This document shows, piece by piece, positions 24,662 through 33,589 of a stretch of 64,000 nucleotides of DNA; position 1 is the stretch's first letter, and every line of letters starts with the position of its first letter. This DNA is from Carnobacterium_A antarcticum (GTDB lineage Bacteria > Bacillota > Bacilli > Lactobacillales > Carnobacteriaceae): NCBI RefSeq assembly GCF_042658365.1, contig NZ_JBHSQC010000025.1. One strand, 5' to 3'. The notes under the pieces are model-generated. The model was given only the letters and a program-made list of their open reading frames with translations. It had not been told where the DNA came from and did not search any database. The position numbers and the translations under genes were made by a program.

Positions 24662-24853
24662 TTACTCAGCGAAAGTTTGATACCGGAAAACAACTTCTCC
24701 ATTGTGCTTTGCTTCACCAATAATCTGATCTTTTTTTTCATGGTTCAGCCATATTTCTCTGAATTGCATGAAGTCTTCTTTTGCTATCAACAGTTCTTTT
24801 AAATCTCCATTGATTAGTTTTTCAACTTCATTTGCCATCTCTCCGCTTTCCAT
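24662..24853 (-). CDS. Unrecognised small acidic protein upstream of ptsH
   Basis: A 63-residue (or 58 from the second ATG at 24838) protein, Glu/Lys-rich, with a helical N-terminal half (VEKLINGDLKELLIAKEDF) and a short C-terminal strand pair ending VVFRYQTFAE. No cysteine, membrane segment or known motif is seen. It is divergent from clpE across the CtsR sites and is followed by about 190 bases before ptsH. The start is uncertain because neither ATG has ideal spacing. It reads as a real gene from its amino acid balance. Confidence 0.6.
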   Translation of the reverse strand: MESGEMANEVEKLINGDLKELLIAKEDFMQFREIWLNHEKKDQIIGEAKHNGEVVFRYQTFAE

Positions 24854-24925
24854 TTCTTCACTTCTTTCATCTTTTAATCTTTATAATTGTAATGCATTTT
24901 TTTACTAAAAGATAGTGCATTACAC

Positions 24926-24990
24926 TTGAAAGTCAGACAAGGTCAGTGTATAATAAGAACATAAGGTCAGGGAAGGTCAGAGAAAGGTCA
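24926..24990 (+). promoter_or_regulatory. clpE promoter with multiple CtsR boxes
   Basis: TTGAAA (24926-24931) and TATAAT (24949-24954) are 17 bases apart. Heptads of the CtsR type overlap and follow them: AGTCAGA-CAA-GGTCAGT at 24931-24947 lies within the promoter, and GGTCA units start at 24965, 24975 and 24986. The CtsR consensus is RGTCAAA-NAN-RGTCAAA. Five half-sites in 65 bases imply tight class III heat-shock repression. Confidence 0.88.
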
Positions 24991-25077
24991 TGTACAGTTG
25001 ATTTTCAATTCTCCAGTACTGAATCGTTCATCCGCCCTTTTCTTGTAAACTTTAATTACTGAAAGGTTGTGCATGTT

Positions 25078-27306
25078 ATGTTATGTCAAAACTGTAATCA
25101 ACGAGATGCAACAATTCATTTATATACAAATATGAATGGCCAAAAAGGTCAATTAGATATTTGCCAAAATTGTTATCAACTACTAAAAAACGCTAATGAA
25201 AGTGGAAGTTCCAGAAATAATCGTCCTACACCTCAAGATCCTTTTGGATTCGGCGGATTGGATAACTTCTTCCGTTCTATGCAAAATCCAACTGGTCAAG
25301 GTGTACCACCGACTCAAAGTGGCGGCAATTCCGGAAACGGACAACCGCCTACTAATAAAAAAAGTGGTTTATTAGGCGAATACGGTACGAATTTAACAGA
25401 TTTAGCTAGAACTGGAGCTATCGATCCTATTATCGGACGAGATAAAGAAATCGAACGAGTCATTGAGATTCTAAATCGTCGAACAAAAAATAATCCAGTT
25501 TTAATTGGCGAACCTGGGGTTGGTAAAACGGCAGTCGTTGAAGGACTAGCTCAAAAAATCGTTGACGCAGAAGTTCCTCAAAAACTAATGGATAAAGAAG
25601 TTATTCGTCTTGATGTAGCTTCTCTTGTTCAAGGAACCGGTATCCGGGGACAGTTTGAAGAGCGGATGCAACAATTGATCGATGAGTTGAAAAAGAATCC
25701 GCAAATCATTCTCTTTATTGATGAAGTGCATGAAATAGTTGGTGCTGGTAGTGCTGAAGGCAGCATGGATGCCGGAAATATTTTGAAACCAGCATTAGCG
25801 CGTGGCGAATTGCAGATGGTCGGTGCAACAACATTAAAAGAATACCGTTCAATCGAAAAAGACGCTGCTTTAGAAAGACGGATGCAGCCTGTCCGGGTAA
25901 GCGAACCGACTGTTGATGAAACAGTCGCGATTCTAAAAGGAATTCAAAAGAAATATGAAGATTACCATCAAGTCGCTTATACGGATGAAGCCATTAAAGA
26001 TGCCGTCATGCTATCACATCGCTACATCCAAGATCGTTTCTTGCCAGATAAAGCAATTGATTTGCTAGACGAATCCGGTTCTAAGAAAAACTTGACGATT
26101 CAAGCAATCGATCCAAAAATGATTGAAGATAAAATTGCTGAAGCTGCACATCAGAAACAATTAGCTTTACAGCAAGAAGATTATGAAAAAGCCGCTTTTT
26201 ATCGTGACCAAGCAACTAAATTTGCGGCAATGCGCGATCAACAACAACCCGATTCGGAACGCCCGGTTGTGACTGAACAAGATATGGTCAATATTATTGA
26301 AATGAAAACCAATATCCCAGTTGGGGAATTAAAAGAAAAAGAACAAACCCAATTAAGAAACTTAGGTACGGAATTAAGCAAACATGTGATTGGACAGGAT
26401 CAAGCAATTGATAAAATTTCCAAAGCTATTCGCAGAAGCCGTATTGGATTGAACAAGAAAAATCGCCCAATTGGTTCTTTCTTATTCGTAGGGCCAACTG
26501 GTGTTGGTAAGACAGAGCTAGCCAAACAATTGGCGCTAGAGTTATTTGGAAATAAAGAAGCTTATATCCGATTCGATATGAGTGAATATATGGAAAAACA
26601 CAGTGTTGCTAAGCTGATCGGTTCTCCTCCAGGATATGTTGGATATGATGAAGCTGGACAATTGACTGAAAAAGTTCGTCATAATCCTTATAGTATTTTA
26701 CTATTGGACGAAATCGAAAAAGCCCATCCAGATGTCTTGCATATGTTCTTGCAAATTTTGGAAGATGGTCGTTTAACCGATGCACAAGGACGCACAGTCA
26801 GCTTTAAAGACACTATTATCATTATGACGAGTAATGCTGGCACAGGATCTGTGGAAGCTAATGTCGGTTTTGCTGCCGCTTCTAAAGGAAATCAAAAATC
26901 CGTTTTAAATCAGCTCACTGATTTCTTTAAACCTGAATTCATTAACCGCTTCGATGCGATCGTTGAATTCAATTCTTTAAAGAAGGAGCACCTGCTTGTC
27001 ATCGTGGATCTAATGCTGCATGATGTTAATGAGATGTTGAAAGACCAAAACATTTCAATTGAAGCAGATCAACAGGCGAAAGAAAAATTAACTGAACTAG
27101 GTTATGATCCTCAATTAGGGGCTCGTCCATTGCGCCGTGTTATTCAAGAACAAATAGAAGATCGCATTGCTGACTTCTATCTTGACCACCCTGAAAGCAA
27201 GGACTTGGTCGCTACAGTCAATGATGCTGGTGAAATAGTCGTAAACGCTAGACAAACAGAACCTTCTATCGTTCAAACCCATCAAAACGATACTAAAGAA
27301 AACTAA
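25078..27306 (+). CDS. clpE: ATP-dependent Clp protease ATPase subunit ClpE
   Basis: The 742-residue Hsp100 protein has the ClpE-specific N-terminal zinc finger (Cys3, Cys6, Cys29, Cys32), a Gly/Pro-rich linker, AAA+ domain 1 (Walker A GEPGVGKT), a UVR-type coiled segment (EDYEKAAFYRDQA) and AAA+ domain 2 (GPTGVGKTEL). It unfolds substrates for ClpP under heat and disulfide stress and helps inactivate CtsR. I prefer the ATG at 25078 because the GTG at 25069 is only a few bases from the AAAGG ribosome site. A 120-base leader separates it from its CtsR-controlled promoter. Confidence 0.95.
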   Translation: MLCQNCNQRDATIHLYTNMNGQKGQLDICQNCYQLLKNANESGSSRNNRPTPQDPFGFGGLDNFFRSMQNPTGQGVPPTQSGGNSGNGQPPTNKKSGLLGEYGTNLTDLARTGAIDPIIGRDKEIERVIEILNRRTKNNPVLIGEPGVGKTAVVEGLAQKIVDAEVPQKLMDKEVIRLDVASLVQGTGIRGQFEERMQQLIDELKKNPQIILFIDEVHEIVGAGSAEGSMDAGNILKPALARGELQMVGATTLKEYRSIEKDAALERRMQPVRVSEPTVDETVAILKGIQKKYEDYHQVAYTDEAIKDAVMLSHRYIQDRFLPDKAIDLLDESGSKKNLTIQAIDPKMIEDKIAEAAHQKQLALQQEDYEKAAFYRDQATKFAAMRDQQQPDSERPVVTEQDMVNIIEMKTNIPVGELKEKEQTQLRNLGTELSKHVIGQDQAIDKISKAIRRSRIGLNKKNRPIGSFLFVGPTGVGKTELAKQLALELFGNKEAYIRFDMSEYMEKHSVAKLIGSPPGYVGYDEAGQLTEKVRHNPYSILLLDEIEKAHPDVLHMFLQILEDGRLTDAQGRTVSFKDTIIIMTSNAGTGSVEANVGFAAASKGNQKSVLNQLTDFFKPEFINRFDAIVEFNSLKKEHLLVIVDLMLHDVNEMLKDQNISIEADQQAKEKLTELGYDPQLGARPLRRVIQEQIEDRIADFYLDHPESKDLVATVNDAGEIVVNARQTEPSIVQTHQNDTKEN

Positions 27307-27317
27307 TTATTGATTAA

Positions 27318-27353
27318 AACGAGTTTGAGACTTTTCTCAAGCTCGTTTTTTTG
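27318..27353 (+). terminator. clpE terminator
   Basis: AACGAG-TTTGAGA pairs with TCTCAAG-CTCGTT around a four-base loop, then seven T residues. Confidence 0.88.
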
Positions 27354-27473
27354 TTTTTTCATTTGCACTCTGTATTGACTATCTGTTTTATAGAACATTA
27401 ATTATTAAATCTCTGTTAAAAGTGATAGCTTTCTTATTTTCAATATGAAAAAACAATGATTCAGCTAATATGC

Positions 27474-27503
27474 TTTGAGTTTAGCCGGTTTTAATTATAT
27501 AAT
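27474..27503 (+). promoter_or_regulatory. Promoter of the DUF1827 gene
   Basis: TTTGAG (27474-27479) and TATAAT (27498-27503) are 18 bases apart, about 35 bases before the AGAGGTG ribosome site. Confidence 0.5.
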
Positions 27504-27541
27504 ACTCTTAACATATACGTTATAAAAAGAGGTGAACTGCA

Positions 27542-27823
27542 ATGAAATTAATTGATGTCACAAATAACCATACAGCTTTAGTAACGGAACAACTTGGAAA
27601 TACAGATGCCAACTTTATTAAAGTCTATTCTTTAGGTCCAACTACGGTAGTTTTTTCAGGTGCTCCTACTCATAAAGACGTTCTTTTATTAAATAAAGAA
27701 CGCAATATTAAAAATGCAGAAATACAGTACGCTATTGATCATATTTTACAAACTACACCAAATAATGTAGACATTTTGCATGCACCTAATATTGTTGAGC
27801 TTTCAATACCTGTTAACGACTAG
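27542..27823 (+). CDS. DUF1827 family protein
   Basis: A 93-residue soluble protein starting MKLIDVTNNHTALVTEQL, with alternating strands and two helices. The pattern fits DUF1827, a small Lactobacillales family with no known function. It has its own promoter and terminator, after clpE. AGAGGTG precedes the ATG. Confidence 0.75.
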   Translation: MKLIDVTNNHTALVTEQLGNTDANFIKVYSLGPTTVVFSGAPTHKDVLLLNKERNIKNAEIQYAIDHILQTTPNNVDILHAPNIVELSIPVND

Positions 27824-27874
27824 CAGCTGATTGCATTATTTTTTGCTCTTTTTTATTTTTTTGTTAAGCTTAAT

Positions 27875-27912
27875 AAAAAGAACGCCTTTTTTTTGAAGGC
27901 GTTCTTTTTATT
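27875..27912. terminator. Terminator after the DUF1827 gene
   Basis: AAAAAGAACGCCTT and AAGGCGTTCTTTTT form a strong stem with T-runs in both directions. Confidence 0.88.
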
Positions 27913-28014
27913 CTTGAGTCTCTTAAATTTGATACTAAAAAATCAGAACAGCGACAATTATCATCTTTCATTAGACGACTTACTCATTTTCCAATACAGT
28001 CAATTCAGCTGCAC

Positions 28015-28260
28015 CTAGTTTTTGTATTCTAAAGCTTCCGGCCAGAACAGCACTACACTATTATCTTCGGCTCTGCTTCCCGAGACAAATGCATCTTTTC
28101 CGGGCTTTAAGGCTAGGATTCCTTCATCATAGAGATGCTCCACAGCATCTACGATATCTCCATCAGAAAGCGTCCCCTTAAGACCATCCATTTTTTCTTT
28201 TATACCCTCTCCGCTTTTATAAATAGAAATAATTTCATTTCTTAATTCTTCTTGATTCAA
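28015..28260 (-). CDS. Unrecognised small acidic protein
   Basis: An 81-residue protein. The N-terminal half is helical with a winged-helix-like pattern (ELRNEIISIYKSG, then DGDIVDAVEHLYDEGILAL), ending VVLFWPEALEYKN. The start is a TTG, supported by AGGAGGGG six bases before it. It is probably monocistronic, since prfC is followed by its own terminator. A small DNA-binding or regulatory role is possible but not shown. Confidence 0.65.
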   Translation of the reverse strand: MNQEELRNEIISIYKSGEGIKEKMDGLKGTLSDGDIVDAVEHLYDEGILALKPGKDAFVSGSRAEDNSVVLFWPEALEYKN

Positions 28261-28353
28261 TATGAACCCCTCCTGTCTATTAATTTAAATAAAGTATAAC
28301 AATTAATGTAAGGGTTTTCCGTTTTTCTGTTTTGTCCTGCCCTGATCAACGTT

Positions 28354-28394
28354 AAAAAGACCAAGCAACTGTATACATCAGCATAACTTGGTCT
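28354..28394 (-). terminator. prfC terminator
   Basis: AGACCAAG (28358-28365) pairs with CTTGGTCT (28387-28394) around a long loop, followed on the minus strand by five T residues. Confidence 0.7.
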
Positions 28395-28449
28395 CTTATC
28401 AAAAACTCAAAAAATTTAGTACTTATTTTCAAAAATTGATGGCTGCAGC

Positions 28450-30033
28450 TTACAACAGCGAAGACAACTCTACATTCGGATATTTATCCGCAAACCATCG
28501 CATGGCAAATTGATTCTCAAATAAGAATAACGGATGATCGTAGCGATCGCGTACCAATAAATTACGACTAGAAGACATATTGACATCTAAATCTTCTGGT
28601 TTGATCCAGCGGGCAATTTTGCTTCCAATTGGAGTCATGATCACTTCTGAATTGTATTCATGTAACATCCGGTATTGAAATACTTCAAACTGTAACTGCC
28701 CCACTGCCCCAAGAATATAATCTTCTGTATGGTATGTTTTATATAATTGGATGGCTCCTTCTTGAACAAGCTGTTGAACTCCTTTATGGAATGATTTTTG
28801 CTTCATGACGTTTTTAGCAGAAACTTTCATAAAAAGTTCAGGTGTAAATTGTGGCAATTTCTCAAATTCAACATTTAATTTGCCCTCGAAAATAGTATCT
28901 CCAATTTGGAAATTTCCCGTATCGTAAAGACCGATGATATCTCCAGCTACCGCTCGTTGAACTGTCTCGCGGCTTTCAGCCATAAACTGAGTTGAATTAG
29001 ACAGTTTTATTTTCTTTTTCGTTCTTGCCAGTGTGACATCCATCCCTCGATCAAATTCACCCGAACAAATCCGGATAAAGGCAATACGGTCACGATGGGC
29101 CGGATTCATGTTAGCTTGAATTTTAAAGACGAATCCTGAAAACTCATTTGTGTAAGGATCGACTTCTTCCCCTGCTGTATCTTTGTGCGCTGTTGGACTT
29201 GGTGCAAACTCAAGAAAAGTGTCTAAAAATGTTTGGACACCAAAATTCGTTAGCGCTGAACCAAAGAAGACAGGAGTTAGTTCGCCATTAGCGATTTTCT
29301 CTTCTGAAAAAGCATTTCCCGCTTCATTCAACAATTCAATGTCTTCTAAAGCTTGTGTGTATAAAGAAGACTTTTTAATAGGATGGTCGCCTTCAATTTC
29401 TCCGGCTGCATTTAATTCAACAACTCTCTCATTGTCTTTACCATTTACTTCTGGACGGTGAATTTCAATGCGTTTATTGTAGTTGTCATATAAACCTAAT
29501 AAGCCTCTTCCCATACCAATTGGCCAATTCATTGGATAAGAATCGATTTCTAAAACTTCTTCCAATTCTTCTAATAATTCCAGCGGTTCTTTTCCATCTC
29601 GATCCAGTTTATTAATAAACGTAAAAATAGGAATCCCACGCATACGGCAAACTTGAAAAAGCTTCTTCGTTTGAGGTTCAATTCCTTTACCGCTGTCAAT
29701 CACCATAACGGCACTGTCGACGGCCATTAATGTTCGATACGTATCTTCTGAAAAGTCTTCATGTCCTGGTGTATCCAAGATATTTATTTTCTTCTCTTTG
29801 TACTCAAATTGCATTACCGAACTAGTAACTGAAATACCACGTTGTTTTTCAATTTCCATCCAGTCTGAAGTTGCAAACTTGCCTGTTTTTTTACCCTTTA
29901 CTGTACCAGCTTGGCGAATAGCTCCTCCAAAAAGCAGCAACTGTTCTGTTATCGTTGTTTTACCCGCATCCGGATGGGAAATGATCGCAAATGTTCTTCG
30001 CGACGCCACTTCATCTTTTAAATATTGTTCCAT
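28450..30033 (-). CDS. prfC: Peptide chain release factor 3
   Basis: This 527-residue GTPase recycles RF1/RF2. G1 ISHPDAGKTT (19-28), G3 DTPGHEDF (about 90) and G4 NKLDRDG (about 142) are intact, followed by EF-G-like domains II and III. Length is normal for RF3. It is monocistronic with its own terminator. Confidence 0.97.
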   Translation of the reverse strand: MEQYLKDEVASRRTFAIISHPDAGKTTITEQLLLFGGAIRQAGTVKGKKTGKFATSDWMEIEKQRGISVTSSVMQFEYKEKKINILDTPGHEDFSEDTYRTLMAVDSAVMVIDSGKGIEPQTKKLFQVCRMRGIPIFTFINKLDRDGKEPLELLEELEEVLEIDSYPMNWPIGMGRGLLGLYDNYNKRIEIHRPEVNGKDNERVVELNAAGEIEGDHPIKKSSLYTQALEDIELLNEAGNAFSEEKIANGELTPVFFGSALTNFGVQTFLDTFLEFAPSPTAHKDTAGEEVDPYTNEFSGFVFKIQANMNPAHRDRIAFIRICSGEFDRGMDVTLARTKKKIKLSNSTQFMAESRETVQRAVAGDIIGLYDTGNFQIGDTIFEGKLNVEFEKLPQFTPELFMKVSAKNVMKQKSFHKGVQQLVQEGAIQLYKTYHTEDYILGAVGQLQFEVFQYRMLHEYNSEVIMTPIGSKIARWIKPEDLDVNMSSSRNLLVRDRYDHPLFLFENQFAMRWFADKYPNVELSSLL

Positions 30034-30191
30034 TATTAATCCCTCATTTAAGTTGTTTATTTATCATTATTTATAGTTACCGGCATGTCGTTACATGTCA
30101 ACACCCTTTTCTATCTCATTAGTTATCTCATCTATTTTTATCATTAACCAAATTATTATAGCATACACATATAGATTAAGTTTAATTTTTT

Positions 30192-30758
30192 TTACTTTTT
30201 GTTAAACCCGTATTTTCCGACATACCCTTCAATTGACCAAATGTTCACCTTTTTTTCTATTGCTGTTTGCTCAGCACTCTGCAAACGGGACAGATAAAGT
30301 TCATTGCCTTTTTCGTATCCTACCCTGGCTAAACCTTCACGAACAAGCACTTCTTGAACCAGTTCTCCATCAGCAAAAAGATAAGCCAAAACTCGATCAT
30401 AAGTATCAAGTCGTTCATGTGTGTCTTCATATTCAATAGTCAAGTTCTTTCCTTCTAAGTAGGTTATTAAAAATTCTTTTGCTTCTTTGCCATAGGGCTG
30501 ACTGGAGCCCGTTTTGGTTCTGCTGCTTTCCGGCGTATCAATTAACAGCAAACGCAATTTTTGTTCTTGGCTTCCATCACTAAAGACCAATGTATCTCCA
30601 TCAATGACACGTTCCAATTCGACTGATAATTGATTTTCTACTGATTGCCCGGAATAAGGAAGACTCGGTTCTTCATTGATCACATAGTTTCCTATTCCTG
30701 CAATAAGAAGTGCAATTATGCCTGAAAGGATTTTTTTATTTATCTTTATTTTTTTCAT
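30192..30758 (-). CDS. Membrane-anchored or secreted thermonuclease (SNase family)
   Basis: The 188-residue protein has an N-terminal hydrophobic segment (residues about 10-27) serving as a signal anchor or signal peptide, then a staphylococcal nuclease fold. Catalytic residues correspond to Arg69, Asp74, Thr75 and Glu77 in LRLLLIDTPES and Arg122 in YDRVLAYLF. It hydrolyses DNA and RNA outside the cell in a Ca2+-dependent way. There is no LAAC lipobox or LPXTG. Confidence 0.9.
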   Translation of the reverse strand: MKKIKINKKILSGIIALLIAGIGNYVINEEPSLPYSGQSVENQLSVELERVIDGDTLVFSDGSQEQKLRLLLIDTPESSRTKTGSSQPYGKEAKEFLITYLEGKNLTIEYEDTHERLDTYDRVLAYLFADGELVQEVLVREGLARVGYEKGNELYLSRLQSAEQTAIEKKVNIWSIEGYVGKYGFNKK

Positions 30759-30772
30759 ACTCTTTCTCCTTA

Positions 30773-30835
30773 TAAAAAGGCCTGCTGTTCGAAAGAACAG
30801 CAGGCCTTTGCTGCTGCTTTGATATAAAGCAGCTT
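30773..30835 (-). terminator. nox terminator
   Basis: A very strong stem AAAGGCCTGCTGTTC / GAACAGCAGGCCTTT with a four-base loop ends in T residues on the minus strand. A second AAAGCAGC/GCTGCTTT pairing lies just before it. Confidence 0.88.
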
Positions 30836-32200
30836 TTATTTAGTTTCTTCAGCTAATTTTCTTTCTTGTTCTACAGCTGCTTGCGCAAGTATATTCAAGT
30901 AGTTCCATGGACGGTCAAAATGAGGTTGGAAGAAGAAATCAACATAAGCTAAATCTTCAATAGTCATTTTATTTTGAATGGCTAATGATAATGTGTTTGC
31001 AGATTGTGTCACATCATATTTAGACATGATTTGTCCACCAACAATTCGTGTTGTTCCTACTTCATAGACCAATTGCATCAATACTTCTTCAGTTGTCGGC
31101 ATAAATTCTGGACGGTAGTTGTCTTTCACTAAGACCGAACGTACCTCTAAATCAAAATGCGGCGCTCCACTTGTGGTGACTCCTGTTGAACCGATGTTAT
31201 ATCCAAATAAATACAAACCAGAAGTTGATTGTGTACCTCTATACTTAACTTTTGGTTCTACAATATTCTTCCCAACTAACATTCCCATCCGTACGGCATT
31301 TGTAGCTAACGGAATATAAGCATGTCCGCCATTCGGGTTGTAGTTGACTGCACAACTATCTCCAGCAGCATAAATATCTGGATTGCTTGTTCTCATATAA
31401 TCGTCTACGATGATTGCGCCATTTGGCAACATATCAACTTTTCCTTGCAACAATTCATTGTTGGGACGGAAACCGACACACATAACCACTAAGTCAGCTT
31501 CGTATTCGCCTTCTGTTGTAATAACAGATTTCACTTCGCCAGCTTCGTTAGCAGTAAATCCATTCACTGCTTGATTTAAAGCTAGTTTGATACCACGTTC
31601 TTGTAAATCGTTTTCCAATACATCTGTAAACTCTTTATCCAAATATTTATTTAAAATGCGGTCTAAACCATCAATTAAAGTCACTTCTTTGCCAGATTCA
31701 GCAAATGCTTCTACTAGTTCGATACCAATATATCCGCCACCGACTATTGTGATTTTTTTCGCATCTTTAGCTTGAGCAATAAGTTCATTTGCTTGTGTAT
31801 AGTTTTTACACAATAAAATCTTTTTGTACTCAATGCCTGGAATTGGAGGAATAATTGGCCAAGAACCTGTTGTATTAACCAATTTATCATATGTTTCTTC
31901 GAAAACTTCGCCTGTTTTTAAATTTTCTACAATTACTTTTTTAGATTCTGTATCAATTTCTTTAATGTTGTGTTCCATTTTAACATTTGCACCCATTGAA
32001 GTAAGTTCTTCAGGGTTTGAATAAAATAGTCCTGCAGGATCTTTCACAACACCCCCGACATATAATGCAATTCCACATGATAAGAATGAGATATTATCAT
32101 TTCGTTCAAATACTGCAACTTCTGCTTCGGGGTTTTCATTTAGGATAGTTTTAACAGCTGATGTGCCTGCATGCGTACATCCGATTACTACTACTTTCAT
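30836..32200 (-). CDS. nox: NADH oxidase, FAD-dependent (Nox)
   Basis: This 454-residue pyridine nucleotide-disulfide family enzyme has the FAD-binding N-terminus VVVIGCTHAG, the redox-active Cys42 in FLSCGIALYVGG, the NADH-binding KITIVGGGYIGIE and the second FAD motif NPDIYAAGDSCAVN. The single active Cys (peroxidase/oxidase class) and length match the water-forming NADH oxidase of lactic acid bacteria, which regenerates NAD and removes oxygen. CoA-disulfide reductase is the main alternative. It is monocistronic. Confidence 0.9.
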   Translation of the reverse strand: MKVVVIGCTHAGTSAVKTILNENPEAEVAVFERNDNISFLSCGIALYVGGVVKDPAGLFYSNPEELTSMGANVKMEHNIKEIDTESKKVIVENLKTGEVFEETYDKLVNTTGSWPIIPPIPGIEYKKILLCKNYTQANELIAQAKDAKKITIVGGGYIGIELVEAFAESGKEVTLIDGLDRILNKYLDKEFTDVLENDLQERGIKLALNQAVNGFTANEAGEVKSVITTEGEYEADLVVMCVGFRPNNELLQGKVDMLPNGAIIVDDYMRTSNPDIYAAGDSCAVNYNPNGGHAYIPLATNAVRMGMLVGKNIVEPKVKYRGTQSTSGLYLFGYNIGSTGVTTSGAPHFDLEVRSVLVKDNYRPEFMPTTEEVLMQLVYEVGTTRIVGGQIMSKYDVTQSANTLSLAIQNKMTIEDLAYVDFFFQPHFDRPWNYLNILAQAAVEQERKLAEETK

Positions 32201-32380
32201 CTAGTGTATCCTCCTATTGAATCAACTAATTGATTCGTTTATTCTAATGTGTGCTAAAGGCTAATCTAAGCGTTTCTTATTTAACCTTAGTACACTATAT
32301 CACAAAGAATTGGAAATTCCAAACATTAAGAAGAATTTCACGAAGTTTTTTTAACTTTTGTACCATACCCGAAAATTACA

Positions 32381-32430
32381 GAAAAAATCGGCAGGCATGA
32401 ATCCGGTTCAATACCGAATCCATGCCTGCC
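32381..32430 (-). terminator. Terminator of the AI-2E family gene
   Basis: GGCAGGCATG (32390-32399) and CATGCCTGCC (32421-32430) with inner AATCCGG/CCGAATC pairing form a long stem. On the minus strand six T residues follow. Confidence 0.85.
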
Positions 32431-32466
32431 AATTAGCTGCTTAATATAAATTCTAACTTTTAGAAA

Positions 32467-33570
32467 TCACATCATTTTTGGTTTTTGGTGCTTTTTTCTT
32501 AAATTTATCATGTCTTTCAAATAAACGACTACCGTTTTCACTACAGCATAAAAAGGTACACCTAAGATCATGCCTAAGAGACCCGCTAAGTTGCCTGCCA
32601 CTAACAAGATAATAATGATCGTTAGAGGATGAATAGCCAACGTTTTACCAATGACATTCGGTGAAATAAAATTCCCGTCGACTTGCTGCACGACTAATAC
32701 AACTAATGCTACTAATAAAGCTTTAGTGGGAGAAATAGTCAATCCGATGATGACTGCAGGTGCTGCACCGATGTAGGGTCCAACATAAGGTATGATATTT
32801 GTAACTCCTGCAATAATGCCTAATAACAAAGCATAAGGCATCCCTATGATCAAATAACCAATATAGGTAAACACTCCTACTAATAAACATACTAACGCTT
32901 GGCCGCTGATATAAGAAGAGATCGTATGGTTCATTTGCCCAAGCAATTCAATCATCTGTCCGCGGTATTCTTTTGGAAAAAATTTAGCAACGGCTGGACG
33001 GAAGTGTTTTCCATCTTTAAACATATAAAACAAAATGATTGGAGCAGTTACAATAACGATTGTGGTATTTGCTACCGCTCCGAAAATAGAACCGATACTA
33101 GTGGTGATACCTGAAAATACACTGTTCGCTATATTGCCAATGGATAGGTCCATTTTATTCATCGAATCTTCTAAGTTGAAATCAGCCAACCAAGGCTGTT
33201 GAACTAAATCTTGAGAAAATTTTTCCAATGACTGCATGAGACTTGGGATACTTGCAATCAATTGTCCAATTTGATTAACTAAATTTGGCAAAACAGAAAC
33301 AATCAGAAAAATAAGACTGCCTAAAAATAAAAGCAAAACAACGATAATGCCATATTTTCTTTTAATGTTTATTTTCTCCAATAAATTAATCAAAGGATTT
33401 AAAAGGTAATATAGAAATCCTGCTACCAAAATGGGGGTAAATAAAGTCGATACAAAAGTAGTCAACGGCTGAAAAACAAAATTGATTTTCGAAGATATAA
33501 AAATCAAAGTAGCTACGATCAGCAGCCAAGTCGTCCAGAACATTAATTTTGAGTTTTTAAAATAATCCAT
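32467..33570 (-). CDS. AI-2E family transporter (UPF0118)
   Basis: The 367-residue protein has about eight membrane segments: two near the N-terminus (14-30 and 38-60), one near 72-92 and a block from about 155 to 350 containing the conserved PYVGPYIGAAPA and FISPNVIGKTL boxes. Family members are exporters or antiporters; AI-2 export is only one case and the substrate here is unknown. It lies 19 bases after the M42 peptidase and is likely co-transcribed with it. Confidence 0.9.
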   Translation of the reverse strand: MDYFKNSKLMFWTTWLLIVATLIFISSKINFVFQPLTTFVSTLFTPILVAGFLYYLLNPLINLLEKINIKRKYGIIVVLLLFLGSLIFLIVSVLPNLVNQIGQLIASIPSLMQSLEKFSQDLVQQPWLADFNLEDSMNKMDLSIGNIANSVFSGITTSIGSIFGAVANTTIVIVTAPIILFYMFKDGKHFRPAVAKFFPKEYRGQMIELLGQMNHTISSYISGQALVCLLVGVFTYIGYLIIGMPYALLLGIIAGVTNIIPYVGPYIGAAPAVIIGLTISPTKALLVALVVLVVQQVDGNFISPNVIGKTLAIHPLTIIIILLVAGNLAGLLGMILGVPFYAVVKTVVVYLKDMINLRKKHQKPKMM

Positions 33571-33589
33571 CTTTTCCCTCTATTTCTAA

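Noticed and set aside
32201..32320. Rex operator upstream of nox
   Set aside because: Only a TTGTGA half-site is seen; the inverted TCACAA partner at proper spacing is missing.
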